Positions 16,706 through 25,362 of a stretch of 64,000 nucleotides of DNA are shown here, one piece after another. The notes beneath the pieces were generated by a model that saw only the letters and a list, made by a program, of their open reading frames with translations, was not told where the DNA came from and did no database searches. Made by a program: the position numbers and the translations under genes. The DNA is taken from contig OZ253504.1 in the NCBI GenBank assembly GCA_965262235.1, positions 1,240,001-1,304,000 on the forward strand, written 5' to 3'. How positions within the stretch are numbered: the first letter of the stretch is position 1; the number at the start of each line of letters is the position of its first letter. This stretch comes from CATQGW01 sp965262235 (GTDB taxonomy: Bacteria; Chloroflexota; Dehalococcoidia; Bin125).

Positions 16706-17224
16706 ATGGCGAGAGCTTCAACAATCCGGGCTTTGCCTGTGGCTGCGCCCGATCCTGACCAGCACGCCTTCCGTCAGGCGTTCGAAGAACTGCGCTACCG
16801 CACCGAGTGCGGCCCGTCGTTCCTCGACATCACGGAGGACGTGCGCGCTGTGCTCCGCGCCACCGCGGTCACGTTCGGTCAGATCTCGGTCTTCTCGCAG
16901 CACACCACCGCGTCGATCATCCTGCAGGAGCACGAACCGCTGCTGCTCGACGACCTGCGCGATCGGCTCAAGGCGTTTGCGCCCGCGAACGACTACTACC
17001 GCCACAACGACTTCGACATCCGCACCGTCAACATGCACGAGGACGAACCCGAGAATGGTCACTCGCACTGCCAGCACATCCTGCTCGGCACCAGCGAGAC
17101 CATCCCCGTCGTCAACGGCGAGCTGCACCTGGGCGAATACCAGAGCATCTTCCTCGTCGAACTCGATGAGTCGCGCGACCGCACGGTCTGCGTCTCGGTG
17201 TTGGGAATGAGCGCCGGCGACTAG
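16706..17224 (+). CDS. YjbQ/UPF0047 family protein
   Basis: The 172-residue protein has the full YjbQ pattern: an S-x-HTTASI strand near residue 65, a DRL helix, and an HEDEPENGHSHCQHILLG segment with clustered metal-type His residues. A GELHLGEYQSIFLVELD segment with the GxYQ-x-x-F turn closes the fold. Some members show weak thiamine-phosphate synthase activity. A GAGGAAAGG Shine-Dalgarno precedes the ATG. A strong hairpin follows at 17251-17275. Confidence 0.88.
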   Translation: MARASTIRALPVAAPDPDQHAFRQAFEELRYRTECGPSFLDITEDVRAVLRATAVTFGQISVFSQHTTASIILQEHEPLLLDDLRDRLKAFAPANDYYRHNDFDIRTVNMHEDEPENGHSHCQHILLGTSETIPVVNGELHLGEYQSIFLVELDESRDRTVCVSVLGMSAGD

Positions 17225-17250
17225 CCGCGACAACGAAGTTGAACCAACGC

Positions 17251-17275
17251 AACGGCCGCCCATCGGGCGGCCGTT
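17251..17275 (+). terminator. Strong hairpin after yjbQ
   Basis: AACGGCCGCCC (17251-17261) pairs perfectly with GGGCGGCCGTT (17265-17275) around an ATC loop, giving an 11-bp stem. Only a short T-containing tail follows (GTTCG), so intrinsic termination may be inefficient. It lies 26 nt after the yjbQ stop and before a new promoter. Confidence 0.65.
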
Positions 17276-17305
17276 GTTCGTGCCAGACCACCGCCACCGC
17301 CTGCC

Positions 17306-17311
17306 TATACT
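17306..17311 (+). promoter_or_regulatory. TATACT -10 box placed for a leaderless midA transcript
   Basis: TATACT ends 6 nt before the ATG at 17318, the spacing seen for leaderless mRNAs whose +1 is the start codon. No Shine-Dalgarno is present. No good -35 box was found. Confidence 0.45.
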
Positions 17312-17317
17312 CGCGCC

Positions 17318-18421
17318 ATGCCATCCGGCAGCCTCACTCGCGGCGCCTCTGCGACCTCCACCCCGCTCGCCGACCTGCTCGCGCAGCGCATCCGCACGCG
17401 CGGGCCGATCACCTACGCCGAGTGGATGGCCGCCGCGCTCTACCACCCCCGCCACGGCTACTACCGCCGCGGCCGACCGACCGTCGGCCGCGCGGGCGAC
17501 TTCCTGACCAGCCCCGAAGTCCACCCGATCTTCGGCGCAGCGACCGCCCAGCTCGTCGCGAGCGTCGCGGGCGCGCTCGGCAGCCCGCCGCCGCTTCGAG
17601 TCGTCGAGGTCGGCCCCGGCACCGGCGCCCTCGCCGAGTCGCTGCTCACGGCGCTCGACACGCCGATCGAACTCACGCTGATCGAATCCGATCCCGTGGC
17701 CGCCACCGCCCAGCGACAGCGCCTCGCCCGCTTCACCGCGCAACTCGAGTGGTGCGACGACATCGCCTCAGCTCCCCCCGGCGCCCAGATCGTGATCGCC
17801 AACGAACTGCTCGACGCTCAGCCCGTCCACCGCCTTCGCTATGACAACGAGTGGGTCGAGCTCATGGTCGATTGGTCGCCCGACTCCGGCTTCGTCGACC
17901 ACCCGGCCCCATTGAGCGACCCCGCGTTGGCCGCGCCGCTCGAGGCGATCGACCCGCGCCCCGCTCAGATCGCCGAAGTCTCCCCCGCCCGCGCCGCGTT
18001 GGTCGCACAGCTCGCGGACCTGATCACCGACGGGCTCCTGCTGCTCTTCGACTACGGCTACCCGCGCGACGAGCTGTACCACCCCCGCCGACATCAGGGC
18101 ACGCTGATGACCTTCCGCCGCCACGTCCCCGGCGAACGCCCCTACGCCTACCCCGGCGAGCAGGACATCACCTGCCACATCGACCTCGACCAGGTCACGG
18201 AGGCCGCCGCCTCCGCCGGACTGGCGCCCTGGGCGCCCGTCAGTCAGGCCGACTGGCTGCAAGCCCTCCAACCCCGAATCCTGCCAGCCGGCGACCTCAG
18301 CGCCCGCCGCGCCCTCGAAGCGCTGAGCGATCCCGAAGGCCTCGGCCGCATCGCCGTGATCGCCGCCACGCGCGGCCCCATCGACCAACTCCCCGGCCTC
18401 AGCCGACGCGCGCCGCTGTGA
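17318..18421 (+). CDS. MidA/NDUFAF7-family SAM-dependent methyltransferase
   Basis: The 367-residue protein carries the family landmarks. They are YHPRHGYY near residue 42, GDFLTSPEVHPIFG near residue 62, SAM-binding VEVGPGTGALAE near residue 95, and ANELLDAQPVHR near residue 160. Mitochondrial NDUFAF7 methylates an arginine on complex I, and bacterial members are presumed protein-arginine methyltransferases. A leaderless -10 box lies 6 nt upstream. The stop overlaps the peroxiredoxin start by 4 nt (GTGA), beginning a co-transcribed run that continues through the M20 peptidase. Confidence 0.9.
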   Translation: MPSGSLTRGASATSTPLADLLAQRIRTRGPITYAEWMAAALYHPRHGYYRRGRPTVGRAGDFLTSPEVHPIFGAATAQLVASVAGALGSPPPLRVVEVGPGTGALAESLLTALDTPIELTLIESDPVAATAQRQRLARFTAQLEWCDDIASAPPGAQIVIANELLDAQPVHRLRYDNEWVELMVDWSPDSGFVDHPAPLSDPALAAPLEAIDPRPAQIAEVSPARAALVAQLADLITDGLLLLFDYGYPRDELYHPRRHQGTLMTFRRHVPGERPYAYPGEQDITCHIDLDQVTEAAASAGLAPWAPVSQADWLQALQPRILPAGDLSARRALEALSDPEGLGRIAVIAATRGPIDQLPGLSRRAPL

Positions 18422-18882
18422 CCGTCCTCGCCGGCCAACCGCTGCCCAACCCCACGCTCAGCGGCCCCGACGGCCCAGCTCGGCTGCACGACTTCCTCGC
18501 CGACGGCCCCCTGCTCGTGCTCTTCTACCAGGAAGACGCCACACCCACCTGCACCACCCAACTCTGCGCCTTCCGCGACGAGTCAGAGATTCTCGACGAT
18601 CTCGGCGCATCGGTGGTCGCGATCAGCGCCGACGATCCCGCCTCCCACGAGCGCTTCCGCGACGCCCAACAGCTCCCCTACCCGCTGCTGAGCGACCCCG
18701 ACCTCAGCGCAGCCACAGCTTTCGGCGTCGCCGATCCCGCCACCAGGCGCAGCCGGCGCGCCGCCTTCGTCGCCCAACCCGACGGATTGATCGCCCTCGC
18801 AATTCCCTTCTACCAGCCCGCCAACCTCGATCATTTCGAGGCGGTCTTCGCCGCCCTCGGCCTCGATCTGACCGCGCTATGA
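18418..18882 (+). CDS. Peroxiredoxin (BCP/PrxQ-like)
   Basis: The 154-residue thiol peroxidase has the peroxidatic motif as ATPTCTTQLCAFRD near residue 40, with the C-x4-C arrangement that lets PrxQ-type enzymes form an intramolecular disulfide. The family Pro/Thr and a VVAISADDP strand are present. It reduces hydrogen and organic peroxides. The GTG start sits inside the midA stop codon, and its own stop overlaps the next ATG, so three genes are coupled. The thioredoxin at 41478 could supply electrons. Confidence 0.88.
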   Translation: MTVLAGQPLPNPTLSGPDGPARLHDFLADGPLLVLFYQEDATPTCTTQLCAFRDESEILDDLGASVVAISADDPASHERFRDAQQLPYPLLSDPDLSAATAFGVADPATRRSRRAAFVAQPDGLIALAIPFYQPANLDHFEAVFAALGLDLTAL

Positions 18883-20087
18883 GCAACCTCGCTAACGCAC
18901 TCGACGCCGCAGCCGCGTGGCTCGCCGACCACGAGGCCGAGATCCTCGAGGAACAGATCGCCATCTGCGAAACCGCCGCGCCCACTGGCGACGAAGCCGC
19001 CCGCGCCGATCAGATCGGCGCCGCGATGCTCAAGATCGGCCTGGCCGTCGAGCGCGACGAAATCGGCAACGTCAGCGGCGCCCGACCCGCCCGATCCGCC
19101 GCCGCGCCGATCGTGATCTCATCCCACCTCGACACCGTCTTCGCCGCCGACCAGCCAGTCACCGTCGCGCGTCCCAGCCAGCCCAATCCCTACCGCGACG
19201 GCCAGACCATCGCCGCCAACGAGTACCACGCACCCGGCATCTCCGACGCCGCCGCCGGGCTCGCCGGCATCCTGGCCATCGCCCGCGCCTTGCGGGCAGC
19301 CTCGATTCAAACTCAGCGTCCGCTGCTCTTCCTCGCCACCGTCGGCGAGGAGGGCCACGGCGACCTGCGCGGCGCGCGACATTTCTTCGCCACCGAGCGG
19401 GGCAAATCGACCGCCGCCTTCATCACCGTCGACCACGCCGAACCCGGCATGGTCGTTCATCGCGGCGTCGGCTCCCGACGCTACGGCGTCGAGTTTCGCG
19501 GCCCCGGCGGACATTCCTGGGCCCATTTCGGCCGCTACAACCCCGTCTTCGCGCTCAGCGCCGCGACCGACACGCTCGCCCAGCGCCGGCCCCCCACCGA
19601 TCCCCGCACCACCTACAACATCGGCGTCATCCGCGCCGGCGGCAGCGTCAATGCGATCCCCGCCAGCGCCACGCTGCAGGCCGACCTCCGCAGCGAGACG
19701 CCGACCGAGCTGGCCACGCTCGACGCCGCCTTTCACCAGGCGATCCAGCGCGGTCACGAGCGCGAGCTGCTCCGCCGCCCCGAAGGCGCGCAGGCCCCGA
19801 TCATCGAGCGCATCGGCGACCGGCCCGCCGGCTTCACCCCCGCCGACGCGCCGCTCGTGCGCAGCGCCCGCGCCGCCCTCGAAGCCGAAGGCTTCACCAC
19901 GCACCTGACCAGCGCCTCGACCGACGCCAACGCCGCCTACGCCGCGCGCATCCCCGCCATCGCGATGAGCTGGGGCGGTCGCTCCGACAACCAGCACAGC
20001 ACCCGCGAGTGGTTCTCGCCGCTCGAGCGCACGCGCTCGCTCCGCGCCCTGCTGCGCCTCGTCTGCGACCTCGCTCAAGCCGAATAG
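18879..20087 (+). CDS. M20-family metallopeptidase (PepT/ArgE-like)
   Basis: This 402-residue zinc hydrolase has SSHLDTVF near residue 87 with the first metal His and catalytic Asp. PGISDAAAGLAGI near residue 123 gives the bridging Asp, and TVGEEGHGDLRG near residue 152 gives the catalytic Glu-Glu. A lid domain with GPGGHSWAHFG lies near residue 210, and a terminal DNQHSTRE gives the last metal His. The family cleaves di- and tripeptides or N-acyl amino acids. No signal peptide is present. The start overlaps the peroxiredoxin stop (ATGA). Confidence 0.9.
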   Translation: MSNLANALDAAAAWLADHEAEILEEQIAICETAAPTGDEAARADQIGAAMLKIGLAVERDEIGNVSGARPARSAAAPIVISSHLDTVFAADQPVTVARPSQPNPYRDGQTIAANEYHAPGISDAAAGLAGILAIARALRAASIQTQRPLLFLATVGEEGHGDLRGARHFFATERGKSTAAFITVDHAEPGMVVHRGVGSRRYGVEFRGPGGHSWAHFGRYNPVFALSAATDTLAQRRPPTDPRTTYNIGVIRAGGSVNAIPASATLQADLRSETPTELATLDAAFHQAIQRGHERELLRRPEGAQAPIIERIGDRPAGFTPADAPLVRSARAALEAEGFTTHLTSASTDANAAYAARIPAIAMSWGGRSDNQHSTREWFSPLERTRSLRALLRLVCDLAQAE

Positions 20088-20109
20088 CATTGGCAGCAGG
20101 GAGCCCCTC

Positions 20110-20505
20110 ATGGCAGACACCACGCGCGACGGCCCGCAGGCCTACAACGACACCGTGCTCGACCACTTCCGCAACCCGCGCAACGCCGGCGACCTGCCCA
20201 ACGCCAACGCCGTCGGCGAGGAGCGCAACCCCGTCTGCGGCGACCACATGCGCCTGATGCTACGCATCGACGACGACACGATCGCCGAGGCCCGCTTCCT
20301 CACCCGCGGCTGCGTCGCCGCGATCGCCACCAGCTCGATCGCCACCGAGGTCCTGATCGGGATGCCGATCGGCGAGGCCGCGAAACTCAAGCGTGCCGAC
20401 TTCGTCGAGGCCGTCGGCGGCCTGCCGAAGAGCAAGATCCACTGCTCGGTGCTCGCCGCCGCCGCGCTCAAGAACGCCCTCGCCGCCTACCAGGCCACGG
20501 CCTGA
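20110..20505 (+). CDS. IscU/SufU-like iron-sulfur scaffold protein
   Basis: The 131-residue protein carries the three scaffold cysteines in order: NPVCGD near residue 43, TRGCVAA near residue 72 and KIHCSV near residue 117. It assembles Fe-S clusters delivered by a cysteine desulfurase, and none lies nearby. A LDHFRNPRNAG motif near the N-terminus is typical of the family. AGGGAG precedes the ATG at a suitable distance. Many proteins in this window need clusters, including the polyferredoxin, the radical SAM enzymes and endonuclease III. Confidence 0.9.
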   Translation: MADTTRDGPQAYNDTVLDHFRNPRNAGDLPNANAVGEERNPVCGDHMRLMLRIDDDTIAEARFLTRGCVAAIATSSIATEVLIGMPIGEAAKLKRADFVEAVGGLPKSKIHCSVLAAAALKNALAAYQATA

Positions 20506-20516
20506 CTCCGGCTAGC

Positions 20517-21110
20517 GTGACTCCGATCCGGCTGCCACTCGACCAGCCGCTCAACCGCGCCGCCCTCCCCCCCGCCACCGTCCTGGGCGATGTCTGCGCG
20601 CTCCTCGATCCCGACACAATCACGCGAAAGTTGCTTGCTGGCGGCCGCTCCGCCCCGCTGATCGCCGCGCTGATCGTCTCCTCGGCGGAGCTCGAACTCG
20701 CCGGCGGCGGCTTGGTGACCGTCGAGGAGCGCGCCCTCGATGACGGATCGGTCGACCTCTCCCAGGCCGGCGCGATCCTCCTCGAGCCGACCGACCAGCC
20801 CAGCGCATGGGTCGGCGACACTGCCGGCCTCGCCCTCCGCCTCCGCATCAGCGGCGCCCGCATCGCCGACGCCTCCGCCGTCATCGCCGGCATCGCGCCC
20901 TACGCCGTCCGCGCCCGCCAGATCGAAGGGGCCTTGCGCGGCCGCAGCGTCTCGCCACAGCTGCTTGAGATCGCCGGCCAGACCGCGCGGATCGAGGCCC
21001 AACCCTTCGGCGTCGGCGACGTGATCGACGAAGCGAGCCTCGACCAGCTCGTCCAGGCCACCCGCTCCGCGATCGAGCTCGCCCTCTCACGCCACCCGAG
21101 CCACCGATGA
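20517..21110 (+). CDS. Lone CO-dehydrogenase flavoprotein C-domain-like protein
   Basis: This 197-residue protein was not immediately recognisable. Its second half (about 105-190), with LRISGARIADASAVIAGIAP, then a PVRA-like YAVRARQIE and a GRSVS-x-x-LLE helix, matches the C-terminal domain of the FAD subunit of molybdenum hydroxylases (CoxM/XdhB). The FAD-binding half with its Gly-rich motif is absent. The next gene encodes a MocA-like protein for the molybdopterin cytosine cofactor of that enzyme class, which supports the call. The GTG start (20517) is 11 nt after iscU. It may be a truncated remnant or an adapted stand-alone domain. Confidence 0.55.
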   Translation: MTPIRLPLDQPLNRAALPPATVLGDVCALLDPDTITRKLLAGGRSAPLIAALIVSSAELELAGGGLVTVEERALDDGSVDLSQAGAILLEPTDQPSAWVGDTAGLALRLRISGARIADASAVIAGIAPYAVRARQIEGALRGRSVSPQLLEIAGQTARIEAQPFGVGDVIDEASLDQLVQATRSAIELALSRHPSHR

Positions 21111-21697
21111 GCAGCGCCGCCATCCTGCTCGCCGCCGGCGAATCGAGCCGCATGGGCCGGCCCAAAGCCCTGCTCGACTGGCGCGGCCAACCGCTCGTCG
21201 CCGCCCAGGTCGCCGCTCTCCGAGCGGCCGGCTGCGACCCGCTGATCGTCGTCCTCGGCAGCCGAGCCCTCCAAATCCGCGCCGTACTCCCTCACGATGC
21301 CCGGCCCGTCACCAACCACGCCTGGCGACAGGGCCGCGCCGGATCAATCCGCGCCGGCGCGCGGGCCATCCCCGCCCACATCGACCGGATCGTCATCGCC
21401 AGCGTCGACCAACCCTGCTCCGTAGCGAGCATCCGCTGCTCGATCGACGCGCTCAGCGCCGATCCCGACGCCCGGATCGCCGTTCCCCGACACGCCGGCC
21501 GCAACGGCCACCCGCCCGTCTTCGATGCCGCACTGCTGCCCGCGCTGCGCCGCGTCACCGAGCGAAACGAGGGCCTGCGCGAACTCCGCCGCATCTGGGC
21601 CGACGCCACGATCTTCGTCGATGTCGACGATCCCACCGTCCTGCTCAATCTCAACACCCAGCCCGACTACGAAGCAGCCCGCCGAATCGCCGGATGA
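21107..21697 (+). CDS. MocA-like molybdenum cofactor cytidylyltransferase / NTP transferase
   Basis: The 196-residue protein begins LLAAGESSRMGRPKALLDW, the nucleotide-binding signature of the MobA/MocA family. A VASVDQP motif (about residue 104) carries the metal Asp, and GRNGHPPVFD follows. MocA joins CTP to Mo-molybdopterin, giving the cytosine dinucleotide cofactor of CO dehydrogenase and aldehyde oxidoreductase enzymes. The start overlaps the previous gene by 4 nt. No large molybdo-subunit lies in this window. Confidence 0.83.
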   Translation: MSSAAILLAAGESSRMGRPKALLDWRGQPLVAAQVAALRAAGCDPLIVVLGSRALQIRAVLPHDARPVTNHAWRQGRAGSIRAGARAIPAHIDRIVIASVDQPCSVASIRCSIDALSADPDARIAVPRHAGRNGHPPVFDAALLPALRRVTERNEGLRELRRIWADATIFVDVDDPTVLLNLNTQPDYEAARRIAG

Positions 21698-21732
21698 TGT
21701 AACGTGCGCCAGAATCGATCGGACTTCCACCT

Positions 21733-22740
21733 ATGGCGATTCCCCTCCGCCAGTCTTTCGAAGTGGGCAAGTACGTGCTCAGCCAGCGCCTGCGCGGCGT
21801 TGAGCGCTACCCCCTCGTGCTGATGCTCGAACCGCTGCTGCAGTGCAATCTCGAATGCGCCGGCTGCGGAAAAATCCAGCACCCCACTGAAATCCTCCGT
21901 CAGCGCCTCACGCCCCAGCAGTGCTGGGACGCGCTCGAGGAATGCGGCGCGCCCGTCGTCTCGATCGCCGGCGGCGAGCCCCTGATTCACAACGACATCG
22001 GCGAAATCGTGCGCGGCTACGTCGACCGCCGCAAGTTCGTCTATCTCTGCACCAACGCGATCCTGATGGAGCGCAAGCTCGACGAGTTCGAGCCCAGCCC
22101 CTACCTCACCTTCTCCGTCCACGTCGACGGCCTGGAGGCCGACCACGACATCTCGGTCTGCCGCGACGGCATCTGGGATGTCGCGATCCGCGCCATCAGC
22201 GCCGCCAAGCAGCGCGGCTTCCGCGTCACCACCAACAGCACCTTCTTCCTCGGCGCCAAGCCCGACCGCATCCGCGCGATGTTCGACCGGCTCATGGAGC
22301 TCGATGTCGACGGTCTGATGATCTCGCCCGGCTACCCCTACGAGAAGGCGCCCGACCAGGAGCATTTCCTGGCCCGCAACCAGACCAAGGAACTCTTCCG
22401 CGAGATCCTCGACGATCCGCCCGATCACTGGACCTTCAACCACTCGCAGCTCTTCCTCGATTTCCTCAAGGGCGAGATCGACTACGACTGCACCCCCTGG
22501 GGCAACCCCACCCGCACCGTCTTCGGCTGGCAGCGCCCCTGCTACCTGATGGACGAGGGCTACACCCAGACGTTCAAAGAGCTCATCGAAGAAACCGAAT
22601 GGGCAAACTACGGCGTCAAGAGCGGCAACCCCAAGTGCGTCGACTGCATGGTCCACTCCGGCTACGAGGCCAGCGCCGTGATCGACGCCAGCAGCAACAT
22701 CAAGCGCGGCCTCCGCACCCTCGTCGCCACCATCCGCTAG
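21733..22740 (+). CDS. hpnH: Adenosyl-hopene transferase HpnH (radical SAM)
   Basis: HpnH uses a 5'-deoxyadenosyl radical to join adenosine to diploptene, the first step in C35 hopanoid side-chain synthesis. The 335-residue protein closely follows family landmarks: RYPLVLMLEPLLQCNLECAG with the C-x3-C-x2-C cluster motif near residues 38-46, PVVSIAGGEPL near residue 76, a FVYLCTNA strand, and CTPWGNPTR plus CVDCMVHSGYEA near the end. The length is normal. The squalene-hopene cyclase is not in this window. A dispersed repeat element starts directly at its TAG stop. Confidence 0.93.
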   Translation: MAIPLRQSFEVGKYVLSQRLRGVERYPLVLMLEPLLQCNLECAGCGKIQHPTEILRQRLTPQQCWDALEECGAPVVSIAGGEPLIHNDIGEIVRGYVDRRKFVYLCTNAILMERKLDEFEPSPYLTFSVHVDGLEADHDISVCRDGIWDVAIRAISAAKQRGFRVTTNSTFFLGAKPDRIRAMFDRLMELDVDGLMISPGYPYEKAPDQEHFLARNQTKELFREILDDPPDHWTFNHSQLFLDFLKGEIDYDCTPWGNPTRTVFGWQRPCYLMDEGYTQTFKELIEETEWANYGVKSGNPKCVDCMVHSGYEASAVIDASSNIKRGLRTLVATIR

Positions 22741-22895
22741 GAACGCTCTGAACAAGCCGGATCCCCTCTCCCCCCGCTCGGCGGGGGGAGATGCCGCAGG
22801 CAGAGGGGGGCCCGCGTCCCAGGCTCAACAGTGTGGTGGTATCTGGTCAGACGGGGCCGGCGCCCCCCTCTGTCACTCCGTGACATCTCCCCCCG
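22738..22895. repeat. MITE-like palindromic element between hpnH and the VOC gene
   Basis: The element fills the whole gap between two convergent genes and begins at the hpnH stop (TAGGAA). It contains the perfect hairpin CTCCCCCCGC-tcg-GCGGGGGGAG (22768-22790), then GGCAGAGGGGGGC, a TATCTGGTC block, and a GTCACTCCGTGAC palindrome close to its right end. The same blocks recur at 29879-29997, 36574-37015 and 50930-51350. Confidence 0.75.
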
Positions 22896-23663
22896 TTACA
22901 CCAGCCGGAACCGCACCCCGCAGAGCGTCACCACGCTCTCATCCTCCGAGATCGCGAGCTCACGCTCATGCGCCGCGTGCAGCACATGCACCTTGTCCAC
23001 CGTCCGCACATCGAGCCCGCCCAACCCATCGCCGCGACCATCGGTCGCCTCGACAAACCGCAGCTCCGCGTCGTCCAGCGCGACCGTCGGATTGCCCGCC
23101 GCATCCTCACCGAGGGGAATCTGCAACACCTCCGACCACCGCGCCGCCATCGCCTGCGGATCCTCGGCCTGCAACTCCGCCGCGACCATCTGACTGATCA
23201 CATCGCTCCGCTGCGCCGGCGCCCAGCTCGGACCAGCCGGCGACCACGGCCCCGCCACATCCTCGTCGCCGACGTTCCAACGCAGCTCCGCGATCGCACC
23301 CGGTACATCCCGCGGATGCAGCTGAATCCCGTCCGTCTGCTCGTTCGACGAGTCCGTGATCAGCCGGACGCCGAGCTCGCCGACGTGCGCCCGTCGCCCG
23401 GCCATGTCGTCGCACTGCATGATCACCATGTAGCCGCTGTCGCCCCCGCGACGATGCAGAAAGCGCCCACCGGCAGTCCCCGGCCGCGTCGGCGACACCA
23501 CCTCCAGGAACGAATTCCCAATCGGCATCAGAAAGTTGTGCAGCCCGAACACCGCCACGCCCTCGTCGCGGTAGCAGATCTCCAGCCCGAACACGCCGCG
23601 CAGATGCGCCTCAATCGTGTCCAGGTCCTCGGCCACCAGGCAAATCTGTCGCATCCGCAGCAT
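22896..23663 (-). CDS. VOC-superfamily (glyoxalase-like) protein
   Basis: The 255-residue protein has two VOC-type beta-alpha-beta units. The first begins MRQICLVAEDLDTIEAHL and contains a GLHNFLMPIGNSFLEVV strand with a metal-type Glu. The second starts at about residue 155, with DVISQMVAAELQAEDP and a final VTLCGVRF strand. The family covers dioxygenases, isomerases and resistance proteins, and the substrate is not evident. A GGAGAGGGAG Shine-Dalgarno precedes the ATG. It lies 29 nt downstream of the enoyl-CoA hydratase gene on the same strand, so the two are probably co-transcribed. Confidence 0.78.
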   Translation of the reverse strand: MLRMRQICLVAEDLDTIEAHLRGVFGLEICYRDEGVAVFGLHNFLMPIGNSFLEVVSPTRPGTAGGRFLHRRGGDSGYMVIMQCDDMAGRRAHVGELGVRLITDSSNEQTDGIQLHPRDVPGAIAELRWNVGDEDVAGPWSPAGPSWAPAQRSDVISQMVAAELQAEDPQAMAARWSEVLQIPLGEDAAGNPTVALDDAELRFVEATDGRGDGLGGLDVRTVDKVHVLHAAHERELAISEDESVVTLCGVRFRLV

Positions 23664-23692
23664 GATCGGCTCCCTCTCCTGCGGCCGCCGTG

Positions 23693-24487
23693 CTAGCGGC
23701 CCTTGAACACCGGCTTGCGCTTCTCGATGAACGCGTTGCGCGCCTCCGCCGAGTCCTCGCTCTGACCGAGGCGACGCATCCGGTCCGCCTCGCGCCGCAA
23801 GGCCTCCGAGAACGGAATCGAGAACGCGTCGTTCAGATTCGCCTTGATCTGGCCCACCGCCAGCGGGTGCGAATCACGCAGCTGCTCTGCGATCGCGCGC
23901 ACCCCCGACATCAGCTCGTCCGCCGGGAACACCCCGTTCGCGAGACCCATCCCCAGCGCCTGCTCCGCCCCGATCCGGTCCGGCAGCAGGTACATCTCCC
24001 GCGCCCGGCCCAGGCCGACCAGCCGCGGCAACGTCCAGGTCCCCCCGAAATCGCCCGACACGCCGACCTTCAGGAACGCGGTGTACAGATACGCCGACTC
24101 CGACATGTAGCGCAGGTCGGCAGAGAGCGCGATCGAGCAGCCGGCCCCCGCCGCGCCTCCGTTCAGCGCGCAGATCGTCGGCTTCGCCATCTCATGCAGC
24201 AGCAGCGCCGTCCGCTCGAAGTACTGCAGGCTCCCGATGCTGGCCTCAAGGTTCCGCTCCGCGCCCGTCCCGTCCTTCAGGTCGCCGCCAGCGCTGAACA
24301 GCCGCCCGGCGCCCGTGAGGATCACCACCCGCACATCGGTATCCGCCGCAGCAGCCTCGGTCGCCTCGCGCATCTCCCGCAGCAGCGTCCCGTTCAACGC
24401 GTTCAGCCGCTCCGGACGGTTCAGCGTGATCGTTGCAATCTGGTCATCGACGTCGTACAGCAGCGTCTCGTACACCGAGCCCCCCAT
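23693..24487 (-). CDS. Enoyl-CoA hydratase/isomerase family protein
   Basis: This 264-residue crotonase-fold protein has RPERLNALNGTLLREM near residue 25. An oxyanion-hole segment, FSAGGDLKD, lies near residue 65 and the second, ALNGGAAGAGCSIALSAD, near residue 108. The usual catalytic Glu positions near 140 are not both clear (VGVSGDFGGTW), so it may be an isomerase- or hydrolase-type member. It probably acts in acyl-CoA metabolism with the acyl-CoA dehydrogenase found at 30244. It is encoded between the hopanoid genes but on the opposite strand. Confidence 0.87.
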   Translation of the reverse strand: MGGSVYETLLYDVDDQIATITLNRPERLNALNGTLLREMREATEAAAADTDVRVVILTGAGRLFSAGGDLKDGTGAERNLEASIGSLQYFERTALLLHEMAKPTICALNGGAAGAGCSIALSADLRYMSESAYLYTAFLKVGVSGDFGGTWTLPRLVGLGRAREMYLLPDRIGAEQALGMGLANGVFPADELMSGVRAIAEQLRDSHPLAVGQIKANLNDAFSIPFSEALRREADRMRRLGQSEDSAEARNAFIEKRKPVFKGR

Positions 24488-24612
24488 TCAGACAGGTCGC
24501 TTCCTGATCGTTCCGAACATGCTACCCGCGCGCAGCGCATCAACATGCGACACTCACACGCACGCGCGCACCCACGCCCACCGGCTCGCGCGCAAGCCGA
24601 CCCACGGAACTC

Positions 24613-25362
24613 ATGACCACACCAGCAACCGCCCAGCCCAACGCGACCCCCGTCGCATCCCCCAGCGCACGGCTTGCGATCGTCGCCGCGCTCCCCTCCG
24701 AGGGCGCAGCCGCCCAGGCCGGGCAGCACCTGCTCACCTCCGACCGCACCCTCAGCGTCGTCAGCGGGCCCGGGCTGGCCGCCGCCCGCATCACTGCTGA
24801 AGAATTGCTGGAGACTCAGGACGTGCAGGCCGTGCTCAGCGTCGGCATCGCCGGCGGACTCCGCGCCGACCTGCGCTGCGGCGACATCGTCGTCAGCGAA
24901 CGCGTCCTGCGAGCCGACAGCGACGCTGCCTGGACGACCGATCAGCGCCTCCGCCGCGTCATCGAGCGCACCCTCCACAGCGCCAACATCGACGCCGACT
25001 TCGGCGACTCCCTCACCTCCGCACGCGTCCTCGCCACCGCCGCGGAGAAGTCCGCCGCAGCCGACACCGGCGCCGCGATCGTGCAGATGGAAGACTCCGA
25101 GTGGGCCGAGGCATGCGCCTCCGCCGGCATCCCCTTCTGCGCCGTCCGCGTCGTGATCGACGCGATCGACGAGGACGTGCCCGCCGAGCCGACCGCCTGG
25201 ACGCGCCGACCGAACCCCGTCGTCATCGCCACCGCCATCGCCCGTCGCCCCGGCCTCGCGCGTGAGCTCCTGCGCCTGCGGCTGAACCTCGGACGCTCGC
25301 TCCGCGCGCTCGAAGAGGCCCTCCTGCACATCATCCCCGCGGTCGCCGCCGACGGCCGGTGA
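24613..25362 (+). CDS. hpnG: Hopanoid-associated phosphorylase, HpnG-like
   Basis: HpnG removes adenine from adenosylhopane, giving ribosylhopane. The 249-residue protein has the nucleoside-phosphorylase fold with SGPGLAAARITAEELL near residue 58 and VLSVGIAGGLRADLRCGDIVV near residue 76. A QMEDSEWAEAC segment near residue 158 supplies the purine-site Glu. Alone it would be called an MTA/SAH nucleosidase relative. Its direct overlap (GTGA) with hpnA and nearness to hpnH make HpnG the best reading. The first 20 residues are an extra Pro/Ala/Thr-rich tail. Confidence 0.8.
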   Translation: MTTPATAQPNATPVASPSARLAIVAALPSEGAAAQAGQHLLTSDRTLSVVSGPGLAAARITAEELLETQDVQAVLSVGIAGGLRADLRCGDIVVSERVLRADSDAAWTTDQRLRRVIERTLHSANIDADFGDSLTSARVLATAAEKSAAADTGAAIVQMEDSEWAEACASAGIPFCAVRVVIDAIDEDVPAEPTAWTRRPNPVVIATAIARRPGLARELLRLRLNLGRSLRALEEALLHIIPAVAADGR

